Assembly (NCBI GenBank): GCA_024220505.1
Contig: JAKZZE010000020.1
Location: forward strand, 744,001 to 808,000
Length of the DNA: 64,000 nt
Source: Rhizopus arrhizus
Lineage: Eukaryota > Mucoromycota > Mucoromycetes > Mucorales > Rhizopodaceae
Direction: 5' to 3'
Part shown: positions 50,356 to 61,136 of the stretch, piece after piece
Position numbering within the stretch: the first letter of the stretch is position 1
Layout of the letters: each line of letters opens with the position of its first letter
Program-made: the position numbers and the translations under genes
The notes under the pieces: model-generated
The model's database searches: none
The model's input: the letters and a program-made list of their open reading frames with translations, nothing else
Told to the model about the DNA's origin: nothing

Positions 50356-50641
50356 CAATGTCGCTGCTTCTACTATTTCCACTTGGTTGCATCGTGACTT
50401 CATCTCTTTGTCCACTAAGGAACCCAGGGTAAACATTAGGTCTTTGGCTTCTTCTCGTGCGTTGGATCAAGGAGTATCAATGGAGGATATTGTTACCATG
50501 GGCAATTGGGCGCAATCTACTACCTTTCAGAACCACTACCAAAGAAATCATATGGCTCAGGTGAACTTTACTACCACGGTTTTGTCGAGCAACGACGAAG
50601 AATTCTTTGATGCGGCTGATACCTTTATGTCTCTGGATTAG
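50356..50641 (+). pseudogene. DIRS-like element 3: tyrosine recombinase C-terminal end
   Basis: About 90 residues: ASTISTWLHRDFISL, NIRSLASSRALDQGVSMEDI, MGNWAQSTTFQNHYQR and a stop at 50641. These align with SKHINSV..., ARALGATLAAQAGV, HGNW and FEHFYR of element 1, including the presumed Tyr (NHY). The upstream catalytic Arg and all RT are missing. The first ~20 codons of the open frame (from 50303) are unrelated LTR-like sequence. Confidence 0.82.
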
Positions 50642-50962
50642 CATAATCACATTTCCTATTTTGTCACGACGGTCTCAGACAATTCTTGCGAGAATTTTCT
50701 TCGACCTAAGAATTGATACTTAGACCAGAGGGACAAAATAGGAAATGAGATTATCCCCGCCCTTCATTTCTTTATATATTTACTTTATTTATTTACTTTC
50801 CCTCCCTTCTTCTTTTATCTTGACCGAGCTTAAATTCGATTGATCTTATAACAAAACGTTTATTAATTGCTTATATATCTTTGAATTCGCTATTTAAATA
50901 AAGTGCAAGAAGATTCTAGCATAATCACATTTCCTATTTTGTCCCTCTGGTCTAAGTATCAA
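50641..50962. repeat. Inverted and direct repeats at the end of DIRS-like element 3
   Basis: 50713-50754 and 50921-50962 are 42-bp reverse complements with one mismatch. The segment AGCATAATCACATTTCC right after the stop codon (50641 on) is a direct copy of the start of the right arm (from 50918). A second hairpin (CAATTCTTGCGAGAATT) lies between. The arrangement parallels those of DIRS-like elements 1 and 2. Confidence 0.82.
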
Positions 50963-51316
50963 AATATCTGCCTTCACTTAGAATAATTTTTACTTTAAAC
51001 TTAAACTGAAATAAACATCAGTCTCAAAAAGTATCCAAAATGCTTCTTAATCTTTATTTCTATCTTTTCCTTAATTACTATTACCATTATACAACAGATA
51101 ATGCCCCAAATCCAGAATGAAGCATCAAGAAAGAAACAGTTGATTTAACTCAGTCTTCTCCATATTTATATTCTTTTGAAGAATGCAAATATGCCACTTA
51201 AAGTCTCATTGAGAAAAGGAATAGCTTTAACTTGGATATATTCAAGAATAAAAAATATTTCAAAATAATTATCGTTTTAGTGCTTTTTCATTTCTTGTTA
51301 TTTTCGTTTATTGCAC
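50963..51316 (+). repeat. LTR-F2 fragment (50963-51096) joined to LTR-H fragment (51097-51316)
   Basis: The first part matches the last ~135 bp of LTR-F2 (TTTTTACTTTAAAC...ACAACA). The second part matches one end of LTR-H (42555 on) in reverse orientation, ending ...TTTCGTTTATTGCA. Both are truncated at the points where they meet or abut other repeats. Confidence 0.78.
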
Positions 51317-51807
51317 ATGTAAATTTTGTATTTATAAACATGACTATTATCCTTTACTTCTCATTAAATAAAACATTACTTTGAAAGGCAAGGCTGACAG
51401 AATACAGTCTATCTTTTTTTTTTGGTTACTTTTACTTGAGCATATTTTTAAGTAAACTACCATATTTTTAATTAAACCTTCTAATCTTTACTTGCAACTA
51501 CAAGCAAACCAAGTCTGAGCTATTTTACAAGATCTATTGTTCAATTGTAACAAAGAAATCAATATAATCACTTTTTTAAAATTAAGTTTTTGTACCTGAA
51601 CACTTCCATTTCGAGGCTATTTTACAAGAACTACAATTATAAAATACTTTTTTGCATTGTTACTAGATAAAGACACAATAGATTTTACTTCTTTTTATTT
51701 TATTTTTTGAAAAAAAAAAAAAAGAAAGTAAACGAAAAAGATAATAAAATATTGTATTTGTATGTATAATTATCAGGAAAAAAAAAGCAGGTGAGGTCTC
51801 CGCTTTT
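51317..51807. other. Gene-free AT-rich stretch bordering the host gene island
   Basis: No frame or known repeat. It contains an A/T-rich tract (51700-51790) and two similar phrases, GAGCTATTTTACAAGATCTA and AGGCTATTTTACAAGAACTA, ~100 bp apart. It probably includes the 3' UTR of the downstream minus-strand gene. Confidence 0.5.
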
Positions 51808-53372
51808 TTATACTGTCGTAGAATATTTATCCAACTTAATATCAAGTGGACGACCGCCATACATATACCCATTGAATCTCTCTATATAAAACGAAGAATT
51901 AAATAAAACAGCATCTACATTTTATAGTATATATTTTTACCTATGGCTTTTTGACACGTATCTGCATCTTCAAATCGTACATAGCCTGCACCTTTTGGAT
52001 GTCCATTGACTAGTATTATTTCTGATCGAATGACAGGTCCTACATGACGAAATAAATCAATTAGATCTTGCCAAGTAGTTGAAAATGGTAACTAAAAAAC
52101 TAGTCAGTGGATATACTATGTATTGCCTTTTGTAGTTACATTGTTGACATAGATTTGATTGTGACCGTGTGTAGGTAAATCAGCCGCAGGTCCACCTACT
52201 AAAGTTGGAGCTGGATACATTGGAGGTGGTGGCGGAACAGGGTCAAGATATCTGTGGATAGGTTGATGATGTGTAGGGGTTTCATTATTTGTTATTGGTG
52301 ATGGATGATGATAATTAGAATCGAGTACTGGCGGTGGTGGCTTGATTGTATCTAGGACGACGGTGCCTACAGTTGTAGTGGGAGCGAAAGATTCTTTTTC
52401 CATGTTTCTATATCTTTCCTCCATGACTTCTATTGTATTGCCTTGTAATCTATATCCATTTAATTTACCTAATATTTACCGTCAATATCTTCCTTTCTTG
52501 CTTTGTCCTCTTTTATTTACTAATTGCACAACGAGCATCAGAAGGATCATCAAAAACAACAATGCCAGTACCGTTCGATCTTCTTGTCTCTGAATCTGTA
52601 AGTATATCCGTATGTAGAACTCTTCCTGCCTTTCTAAATAAATCTTTTAAATCCTGCCAACTCACATTCAATGGCAACTACTCAAATAAGCAAAACTTTA
52701 GTTATATGCATATCTGTATGAATATATATACTACATTTTTAACAAAAAGTTTACAATCCTCGGGTGTTTCTTTTGGTGTATCTATATCTCTTTCCTATAG
52801 CACATATTAACAAAAATAGAATCATTTTTAGTGTGTATATGCGTACACTTCTTCCCCCTATTCTATGGTATCGAACATAAACATATCTCCCCATAAACCG
52901 AACATCATTCAGCATATGAATCGCTCTTTTTGCATCTTCTGGATATCGATATTCTACAATTCTATTTCACATAAATCAAACCTTTTTTGAGTATAAAATT
53001 CCTCTTTACTTACCCACAGCCTTTTGATCTCCCATTGTTGTACTTCACAATATCTGCGTGAACAACATGTCCCGCGTCTCTCATAAAATCTTTGAGTTGA
53101 TACCAGCTAGTTTCATAAGGCAAATTGCCAATAAATACTGTACAATCCGGTCTTCCTTCATATCTAGGTGATCTTGAGCGGTATCTTGAAGAAGGTGAAC
53201 GAGAGGAATAATAATAACTTCGATCTCGGTAGTAATCAGGTGAAGGTGAACGTCTGTAGGAACATCGACTGTGTGAGCGTGAACGTGAATGCGAATACCA
53301 AGAGTGTGGACTTGAGCTTCTTGTAGAATAAGAATGGCCCTCTCTTCTTGGTGAATAACTGCGATCACTCAT
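51808..53372 (-). CDS. Gbp2/Hrb1-like SR protein with three RRM domains
   Basis: Seven exons: 53372-53014, 52961-52847, 52794-52735, 52677-52521, 52468-52140, 52091-51941, 51881-51808. All introns are GT..AG and 32-59 bp except where noted by the coordinates, and the exons sum to 414 aa. I start at MSDRSYSPRR, not at the upstream ATG. Residues 1-75 are rich in Arg/Ser/Tyr. RRM1 (~76-150: VFIGNL, KGCGIVEY), RRM2 (LFVKNL, GTGIVVF), a Pro-rich linker (PPPPPMYPAP), RRM3 (IYVNNL, KGAGYVRF) and a short C-terminus follow. Yeast Gbp2/Hrb1 have the same layout and bind nuclear poly(A) RNA for quality control and export. An hnRNP M-like protein is the alternative. No frame damage. Confidence 0.88.
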
Positions 53373-53603
53373 GGGGAAAAGAAAAAAAAATAATGGAAAA
53401 AAATTTCTTGACAAGTCAAATTCAACCCAGTTTGAGGATCTTTTTTTTTTTTTTTTTTTTTTCTTTTTTTTTTACATATACACAACCCTTTCTTTTTGTT
53501 GATGATACAAAAAAAAAATTATAAAACTTTTTTTTATTTTGTTGTCAGTGTTTGTGTGTATATGATGTTATATGTATATGTGTTTTGTGTGAGAGTGTAT
53601 ACA
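53373..53603. promoter_or_regulatory. Spacer: 5' flank of the SR-protein gene and 3' flank of the eIF2-gamma gene
   Basis: 231 bp with a long T-rich run (53441-53471), no gene. It must contain the promoter of the minus-strand SR gene and the terminator of the next gene. Confidence 0.5.
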
Positions 53604-55245
53604 TTAATTTGCTTCAGCTTCTAAAACAGTACCACGTTTAATCTTTCCCCAACCGATAAGACTATATGAAATATATAAGTATGCATATACCATTACAATT
53701 GAATAAAGCTTACCGCCAGTGTCTTTCAATCTTTCTAGAAATAGCAACCTTATCACCGATTTCAGTACAAGTAGGACCAGTCAAGACAATCTTTGCAAGA
53801 TCAGCCTTAACACCAACTACTTTACCACCTGTAGATACTGAACCGATATTAACCAACAGCAATTCACCCTTAGTTAACTTTGCAACCTTGGCTTGTTTCT
53901 TATCATCTGTCTTTACACCCAATAAACGACGCAACAAGAAGTAAGAGATTTCAAGTTCTGTATAAATAGAAGGCAATGTACCAGGATAACCAAGCACTTG
54001 ACCAACTAAACGATCACCACGACATAAAGTAGGATCCATTTGGGTACCAACACCAATTAAACCACCGGGCACAGCAAATTCTAATTTGTTGGTTTCTGCA
54101 GCTAAAGTCAAGATCTTACTCAAAATAGGACGAGCACGAATACGTCCTTCTTGATCCTTGATAATCACACCTGGACGAACCTCAATATCATCACCAATCT
54201 TTAAAACACCCTTCAAAATGGAGCCACCAGCAACACCACCTTGAAGATTGTCTACATCAGCACCAGGTTTATTAATATCAAATGAACGAATCACAATTAA
54301 ACGAGGAACAGCTGCAAAGTCGCGAACAGGAACAGGAATTTTCTTGGTGATGTATTCATTCACTGCATCAATATTGTATTTAAGTTGAGCAGAAATAGGG
54401 ACAATAGGTGCTCCATCAGCTACTGTGCCCTTGACAAAGGCAAGAATATCTTCATGTTGTTCAAGTGCAGCTTCTTTCTTTACAAGATCAACCTTATTTT
54501 GAAGGATAATGACGTGTTGAAGTTTCATAATTTCAATAGCTGCAAGATGTTCTGAGGTTTGAGGCTGAGGACAGGATTCATTACCGGCGATTAATAATAA
54601 TGCTGCGTCCATAACAGCTGCACCTGAAAGCATAGTAGTCATCTAATAAATATGTGTTAAGTATTAACTTTCATAAAAGTTATTATATTTTACAAGAATA
54701 TCGTGACCAGGGCAATCTAGAAAAAAAATACATTATTTCCCCTGTCTTTTTACTTCTCTCCTCTTTTAACTCACTTACCAACAAAACTGATATGACGAAC
54801 AAGCTCCATAGTACCACCACAACCAGAACGTTCACATGCAGGGTTAGCTTCCTTTGAAGAGCCATAAGATTTATAACAACCAGGTCTAGGACACTCAGCA
54901 TTGCTACACTTGAAAATCTTAGCATTGGCATAACCAAGTTTAATAGTAATATTTCTTTCCATTTCATTCTTGAAACGAACAGTCTAATAGTAAAACCTTA
55001 TAAGTATCATATTTACATACAAAGTGATATTTCTTTTGATTTTACTTGAACACCAGAGATGGCCTTGACAACAGTTGATTTACCGTGAGCTACATGACCA
55101 ATAGTACCTAAACCAGGCGTAAGAACATGTATTACATAAATGTTTTTTTTTCAAGTTTACCAATATTGATGGTGGCTTGTTTTGAAATAACTTCAGGTGA
55201 TAAGGGTGTCAATTTAGTGACATCGACGTTGGCAACTTCAGTCAT
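53604..55245 (-). CDS. Translation initiation factor eIF2 subunit gamma
   Basis: Six exons: 55245-55161, 55107-55046, 54983-54779, 54716-54694, 54642-53714, 53661-53604. Sum 453 aa. It is the GTPase subunit that carries initiator Met-tRNA to the 40S ribosome. G1 is [12 protein letters not shown] (residues ~29-40). A Cys-rich zinc ribbon (Cys ~75, 80, 85, 99, 104) is followed by G3 DCPGHDIL and G4 NKVDLV, then domains II and III ending [13 protein letters not shown]. The zinc ribbon and [20 protein letters not shown] separate it from eEF1A. A 23-nt exon encodes the G3 motif. The start codon begins [12 protein letters not shown], typical of fungal orthologues. The gene looks intact. Confidence 0.96.
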
Positions 55246-55451
55246 AATGTATACTTAAAAGGAGAAAGGGGACGAAAGAGGAACAAAAAAATTATGAAAA
55301 AAAATTAGGTATCCGGGTGATAACCGGTCACATACGCTCTTACTGCGCTTAGGAATATTGACCAATTAAGTGTTTATTTCAAATGATATATCCTTATTCC
55401 TTCTTTTTCTATTGTTCGGTATAAATGATTAGAAAATCAAAATAAAGCTAT
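55246..55451. promoter_or_regulatory. Promoter region of the eIF2-gamma gene and 3' end of OST1
   Basis: 206 bp, AT-rich, no gene. GGTCACATACG and a run of A/T lie upstream of the eIF2-gamma ATG. No clear TATA element. Confidence 0.4.
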
Positions 55452-57116
55452 TTAACTTACCTTTTGCTCTTTGCTTATAGTAAATGTCATCTTACTGAAA
55501 GCAATACTGATAACGAAAAGGAATAAAAGTGCAGTAGATGCAACAAACGGTTTACGTAAGAGAGCAGCCATAGAATAATCATATTCAATCTAACAAACAT
55601 TAGGCACTAAATACCTTTGTTTTCTTGATAATGTTACCTGGATGGGCAATTCATGATTGCGAATTACATTCTTCTTCTCTAGTACAACCATAACACGTCC
55701 AGTAGAATCAAAATAAGTAAAGTGAGGAACAATATTCTGTAATTCAAGTGAGAAAGGTGAGTGAACCTTTACATTTCTATACACGTAAAAGATTAATCAA
55801 AGTATCACTTCTTACTACAGGCTGTACACTTACGATGCGCCTTCAGGCAAAACGACACGCACAACAGCATTTTCAATCAACATATCATTCACATTCTCTA
55901 CAAAATTAACATTCAAAATATACTTTCCGCTGTTCTTCGATTTACGAACAAATCCTTCAAGATCTGCATTGTAACCGTGATACCAAGTGTAATTCCATCC
56001 ACCAAAGAGAGGATAGCGAGGCGCAATTTCCAAAATGGTACGATCTTTTTCTATACGAAAATGAGAAGTGGATACATTACCTACTTCATCACGGTAATAG
56101 GCATCTTGAGCACTAGCAGGCAACTTGAATACAAGTCCTTTTAATACATTGGTTTGTGAATGCACTTGAGCTGTTAATTGGAATTGAACACGATTAAATT
56201 CATTTTCAAGCCTTTTTTATACAATGATTAGTTGTGGACAAAAACGCGCATTTAAGCTTTTACCTGGCACCATCATTACGCAAAGTATAATGTTCTTCCA
56301 CTGCCAAATTCTTACCCCAGTGAGATACTTCAATATCACGACGTAAATTAGGTACAGTCAATAAAGGTTTACTGTTTTCAAAATGACAAGTGGCCACATC
56401 AAACGAATAAGGCTGTACGTTTTCATAAGGACCATATATCACCTTATTACCATTCACGCTTGATTTTCCCAAAGCTCCAAAATGACTGAGAATTCCTTGC
56501 GTTGGGGTACTATTATTTTACTTATTAATTATCCTACGTCTTCTTTTCTCTTTTATTTCTTACTTGAGGGTTGTCTTGACTTCTTTAGAAAAATAAGGAG
56601 ATAAAAAGTAAGCGTTGAAAGTAAGTGTGGTATGCTGACGTGCTAATTGAGGAAGTGTTGCAGGTAAAGGTTTAATCACATTGATATAGGCAATTTTAAC
56701 ACCTAAAAGAATATCTTCATTGGGCTGAACAACGTGTTCTTTCAAGTTTATCTTGTAAATATAGACCTCTCTATGAATATAATAATTAGTTTTATATTTA
56801 TCTTTTTTTTTTCTTGTTACCTTTCAGCATCTAAACCCTCCAAGCTGACTTCAAGTTCAGTCTTTTCCTTTCTCAAAAAAGCAACGACAGAGGCAGCATT
56901 TTTATAAAGTACATTGGGTAATAAAAAGTAGTATTCTGTAGCTGGTGCATTATCAATGTTTTTTGCTCTAATACCAGTGTCTTCAATAGCAATGCCTGAT
57001 TTAATTTCAAAGGTACGAATAACTTTGCTATTTTCAAACTGTGTAGGAATCGCTACTGCGATACAAGCGCAGCTAAACGCAATCAAGAGATTTAAAATAA
57101 AACGGACTGTGGCCAT
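55452..57116 (-). CDS. OST1: Ribophorin I / oligosaccharyltransferase subunit OST1
   Basis: Six exons: 57116-56821, 56770-56564, 56509-56264, 56211-55834, 55776-55638, 55589-55452. Sum 467 aa (yeast Ost1 is about 476). A signal peptide (RFILNLLIAFSCACIAVA) leads a luminal domain with ribophorin I motifs: EYYFLLPNVLYKN, VIYGPYENVQPYSFD, WGKNLAVEEHYTLRNDGA, FGGWNYTWYHGYN and RVVLPEGAS. A C-terminal membrane segment (PFVASTALLFLFVISIAF) ends in a short cytosolic tail, KEQKVS. It is part of the ER enzyme that N-glycosylates nascent proteins. The last codons read through a GTAAGT, so a further small 3' exon cannot be fully excluded. Confidence 0.94.
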
Positions 57117-57819
57117 TCTGTGTCCGCAAGCAACGCGTTGTTATTTTATAAAGAAGAAAAAATAGCAAGAAAAAGGCTCTAATAAATAGGTTATATGTGC
57201 TGTTCTTTAATACTTAAATTGTGACCCAATCAAAATCAATTACGAAACTCTCGTGTCACTTTCCTTGATGAAAGCCAAGACGTATGTGTAAGCTTTTGAG
57301 TTCAATTAATATACTTTTTGAATTTGCTTTTGACAGTATTTGACGTATGTCTTCATATCTGTTTTTAACAGGTTCTTGAACAGAAGAAATTCAAAAAGAT
57401 AAAAAGGAGAGAGGATAAGAGAGAACCTAGACATAATGTAATTCAATCAGCAATAATTTATATGAAGAGCTGCTTGATCTTCTCTACAAATAGCTTAAGG
57501 TCTTTCTTCTAACCAATTATTATCTTTCTCTGCACCCTGCATTAATGTACACTGACAGGCACAAATATCTCCGCACAAGCAGCACCTCTTTCACAGTGAA
57601 ATATATGCTTCAACTATCGCTGGTACATATTAAAACAAGCTGACAAAAATAGACCATATTACCTTTCTACTATGCAAATTGTAGAACTTCTTTCTTTCAG
57701 CAAGTATTTTAGCCAATAGAATTAGTTCTTCTTAAACGTCACTTTGTGGGTTTAAATTTTTTTCTTTGAAAAAAAAGTTTCCTTTTCCTTCTTTCTCGAA
57801 AAAGTTATTCTATTACACC
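57117..57819. promoter_or_regulatory. Divergent promoter region between OST1 and RPS29
   Basis: 703 bp with no gene, between two outward-facing genes. A pyrimidine-rich stretch (TTTCCTTTTCCTTCTTTCTC, about 57778-57798) lies just upstream of the RPS29 ATG, as is common for ribosomal protein transcripts. No single motif can be assigned with confidence. Confidence 0.5.
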
Positions 57820-58371
57820 ATGGCTCACAGCAACGTTTGGAACTCTCATCCTAAGTCCTTTGGTAAGGGATCTCGTCAATGGTAAGTAATACTGCTCATA
57901 TACACTGTAGTTTTTTTTTCCTCCTTTTCTTTTGTTCAATAGACAGAATGACGTATAAGCCACCCAAACACGACATCCTTTGAACTGTATACAACCTTTA
58001 GAACCTCAGTTAAAGAAAGCGAGGGAAAAAAAAACAGTTTCAATTTGATTTACAAGAAGCTAAAAAAAGAAAAAAAGGGGAAAATCAATTCTTTTGAAGG
58101 AAAAAGAGAGTGGGTGTGCAGAGACGGACGTTATTCTGCTTTATTGAACAAAGAAAAAAGAGAATTTTAATTGATAGACGTACTAAAACTAATCCCAATG
58201 TATTTAGTCGTGTTTGCGCTCACCGTGCCGGTTTGATCCGCAAGTACAATTTGAATATCTGTCGTCAATGTTTCCGTGAATACGCTAGTGACATTGGTTT
58301 CAACAAGGTAAGCATGGCTTTTTTTCTTATGAAAACAAAAGGCTCAAATATGATTTTTCTAGTTCCGTTAA
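57820..58371 (+). CDS. RPS29: 40S ribosomal protein S29 (uS14)
   Basis: Three exons, 57820-57881, 58208-58307 and 58363-58371, give 56 aa, the family's exact length. The sequence starts [20 protein letters not shown], has two CxxC pairs (CRVC and CRQC) for one zinc ion, and ends FNKFR. The last exon encodes only FR and the stop. It belongs to the head of the small ribosomal subunit. The first intron is 326 bp, much longer than the 50-80 bp usual here. Confidence 0.96.
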
Positions 58372-58621
58372 ATTGTAAACCTGTCACATCTCTTACTCAT
58401 ATTTTCTTGTTTTGAAAAGACAACAACAAATTGTTAATAAAGAAGAAGAGAGAGAAAGAGAGAGGATTTATATATTTGAGCCTTCAATATTTACGTTTGT
58501 GTATGTCTATGTGAACAAAGAGAGAAAGGATTGATGTAAATATTTATTACGAGGGTTTATCGTTTACCCTAATTGTTTTTTGTATCAAAAGTACAAGATG
58601 TCTGTAAAGCGCATGCTTCAA
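58372..58621. terminator. Shared 3' region of RPS29 and the convergent reductase gene
   Basis: 250 bp without genes, AT-rich with an AGAGAGA tract near 58450. Two genes converge here. No clear poly(A) signal pair can be fixed. Confidence 0.4.
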
Positions 58622-59801
58622 TCAAATTTTGGATATTTTATTTAATATATGTTGATTTGCTGCACTGCAAATAGAGTACATCATATCTAATCGAGGAACA
58701 GATAATCTTCTTGCTTGAGCTCGTTTTAAGGGAGCACCAAGGACCACTTCAATTTCCATTGGATTACCACGCTCCTTGTCCAGTTGCCTAAAGTAAAATC
58801 TAAGTTGGCCTGTTTTATACATTTAGAGATTTACATTGATGGTTTATAGTGTTTTGTTGATGCTTGTGTTCTAGCCATAAACGCTTCTATTTGTTCCTTA
58901 TGATTAAAATCATACCCTTCTGCATTGGCTACTGTAATCACATCATGCATAATAGATTTAACAAGTTCTAAAGCTTCCTTGTTTGCAAGCACTTCGGTTG
59001 TATTCATACCTGTCATTGTGCAAACTGATGAGAAAGAGGCATTCCTATCTATATTCTTAGTGATTATTGAACGTATTCTTTCTTAATTTTTGTTTACCAG
59101 AATAGTTTTTGCCAACGAACCTTTTCTATATCATCAGTTATTTCTACACTAACACCACCCTTTCTCAAATGCTCAGCAAATTTCAGTATATCTTTTGATT
59201 CAGTCTTGGACTTTGAATATTTGCCTACAAGTAGGCTTTCTTTCCCTTGCATCGTTATTTTGCCTAGTTCACTCTGAGATGCACTTATATAAGCGACGAT
59301 AGAAATGATTGGGTTATTTGGAAATCTATCAAAGATTGGCTTTTCAACATCAAGGCCATTTTGAATCAAGGCAATTATTGTGTTATTATCTGTTACTACG
59401 GGAGCAATAATATCTGCTACGTTATAAGCTTCAGGTATAGCTTTAAGTGTGACAAGGATACAATCAAAATGTTTTGAGGTTATATCATGCACACTCTGAA
59501 CAACTATGAAAAATAAGTGGTCTCTCTTTGGTATAGAAAAAAAAGGGAGGGGGATTTACCACTGTGAGGATGAAATATTGCGTTTCCAAATTTTCCAGAG
59601 GTTATGTCAAATCCTTTTTCTTTGACAATATTGTAGTTTGACCTACATACAGTTGTAACTTCACATGACTGTGCAAGCCTCCAAGAGTAAATAGCACCTA
59701 TAGCACCTGTTCCAACTATGTCTTACTTGTGAGATTCCCTTGTTTATAGACATATACATATTATTTTGAGTACCAGTTAAGATACGAGGAGTGGTAGTCA
59801 T
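58622..59801 (-). CDS. 2-dehydropantoate 2-reductase (ketopantoate reductase)
   Basis: Five exons: 59801-59774, 59715-59560, 59503-59098, 59044-58835, 58787-58622. Sum 321 aa. It reduces ketopantoate to pantoate with NADPH on the route to pantothenate and CoA. The first intron (58 bp, GTACTC..CATAG) is needed to join MTTTPRILT to VGTGAIGAIYSWRL, the Rossmann nucleotide-binding loop. Further landmarks are CILVTLKA, IALIQNGLD, the conserved Lys-Asn pair in WQKLFWNASFSSVCTMTG (Lys ~193), and the C-terminal GNPMEIEVVLGAPLKRA. No targeting signal is evident. Within this broad family other 2-oxoacid reductases are possible, but the motif set fits PanE. Confidence 0.9.
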
Positions 59802-60245
59802 AAAACGAAAAGAAAAGAAAGAATCGGAGATATACACCTTTTGCCAAAATGATGTCGCAAGAAAAAAAAAGTTAAAGTGTTGCGCTTTTTTTTTTTTTGT
59901 ATGAGGATTTTATTCGGATGCCGCATTTTTAGCTGATCATCATAAGAAACATTTTTTAATAACAGGGCTTAAACCCACGAACAAACAAACAGAAAACGAC
60001 CATGGAGATTGGAACTAGTGCCACCAGACGAGAGACTAATCCAACAGAAAGAACTTGACCACTTCGCTAGGGGGCTTTGCCCCGTGTTGCGCTTTTAAAA
60101 AAAAGAGTATCGTATGTTTTTAGAAAAGAGTATCGCACTTTTTTTAAAAAAAAAAAAAAACTGTGTTGCACGATTCAAGAAAAGAGTGTCGTGCTTATTT
60201 TTTTTTTAAAAAAAAAAGATGCCGTACTGTAAACATAATTATTTA
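59802..60245. repeat. T/A-rich stretch with repeated GAGTATCG/GTGTTGC phrases
   Basis: No gene. Phrases such as AAAAGAGTATCGCAC, AAAAGAGTGTCGTGC, GAGTATCGTATG and TGTTGCGCTTTT/TGTTGCACG recur between 59876 and 60230, next to a DDE_3 transposase fragment. They resemble subterminal transposase binding repeats of such a transposon. The other end is not seen. Confidence 0.45.
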
Positions 60246-60902
60246 TTAAATAGGATGGTCTGCAAGGCAGTCATCAAAATATCTAGTAGAATAGCGCGCA
60301 AACCCTTTAAAAGATGATTGGGCAACTTGATTGCTAGCGTCTGCAATTATTTGAGGAATAGTATCTTTTTTGAGTATAAACTTTCTTTTTACACTACTCT
60401 TAACAACAGACCAAAATTGTTCTATTGAGTTAAGTTCTGGAGAGTAAGGTGGTAGGTAAATGTATTTGTAGCCATGCTCTTTGATCATCTCGCTACTTAT
60501 TTTACCTGTATGTATGGGCGCATTATCCATGATTAGATACTGGCCCTTCATTTCAGGAAATTTGTCCATCTCAGCAAGAACGTCTTTAATAAAATTGACA
60601 TAGTGATTGGTTACCGTGTCCTTTGCTTGCAGCTTTCTGCCACCGGCTAGCTTTCTTTTCTTTGAAGAATGCATGGGCTTTCTCAAGCTAATTTTAATCA
60701 AGTATTTAGCAGAAATGGCGTCCAAGATGGAAATTGAATTGGCTTTAGCTGTAAGTACTTTGACTTTGGCAGTCTCCTCTTTTGGTGCCCAGCCTTGAGT
60801 TCTTCTCAGGTTTGCATTAAACCCTGACTCATCGATAAAAACACAGTTGTTCATATAGTCAACATCCATCTCTTTCACCATTTCCACCCATTGCTTTCTC
60901 AC
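60246..60902 (-). pseudogene. DDE_3-type transposase, C-terminal catalytic domain only
   Basis: 218 residues related to the intact 460-aa enzyme at 19896: CVFIDESGFN, LIMDNAPIHTG and PYSPELNSIEQFWSVVK carry the D-D-E residues, with NSIE where NPIE is usual. The N-terminal DNA-binding part is absent; upstream (to 60960) a stop interrupts GPIGAGRIQVRKQW. Probably a 5'-truncated remnant. Confidence 0.85.
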
Positions 60903-61136
60903 TTGGATTCTACCGGCTCCAATTGGACCTTCTTAAGAGTGAAAATCCATAAGTCAGCCATGTAACACATTTTTTATTAGCAATATTGGAGTGTTTATAA
61001 TTCTAATTGTTATACCACTGACATGCGTGCGGGATTAAGTCTTGGGCGATAAATACACTTTCTTTTTGAAGTCACCTACACATGTTTGCCGCATATATAG
61101 CATATAGAATTTTATTTGATAAAAACAATGATGATA

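Noticed and set aside
53010..53414. Start of the SR protein at the upstream ATG (MSRNFFPLFFF)
   Set aside because: These codons are an unlikely hydrophobic lead; MSDRSYSPRR at 53372 starts the RS-type domain typical of the family.
53604..55245. eEF1A (translation elongation factor 1-alpha)
   Set aside because: The zinc ribbon, GHVAHGKST loop, [11 protein letters not shown] and the RLIGWG end are eIF2-gamma features; eEF1A lacks them.
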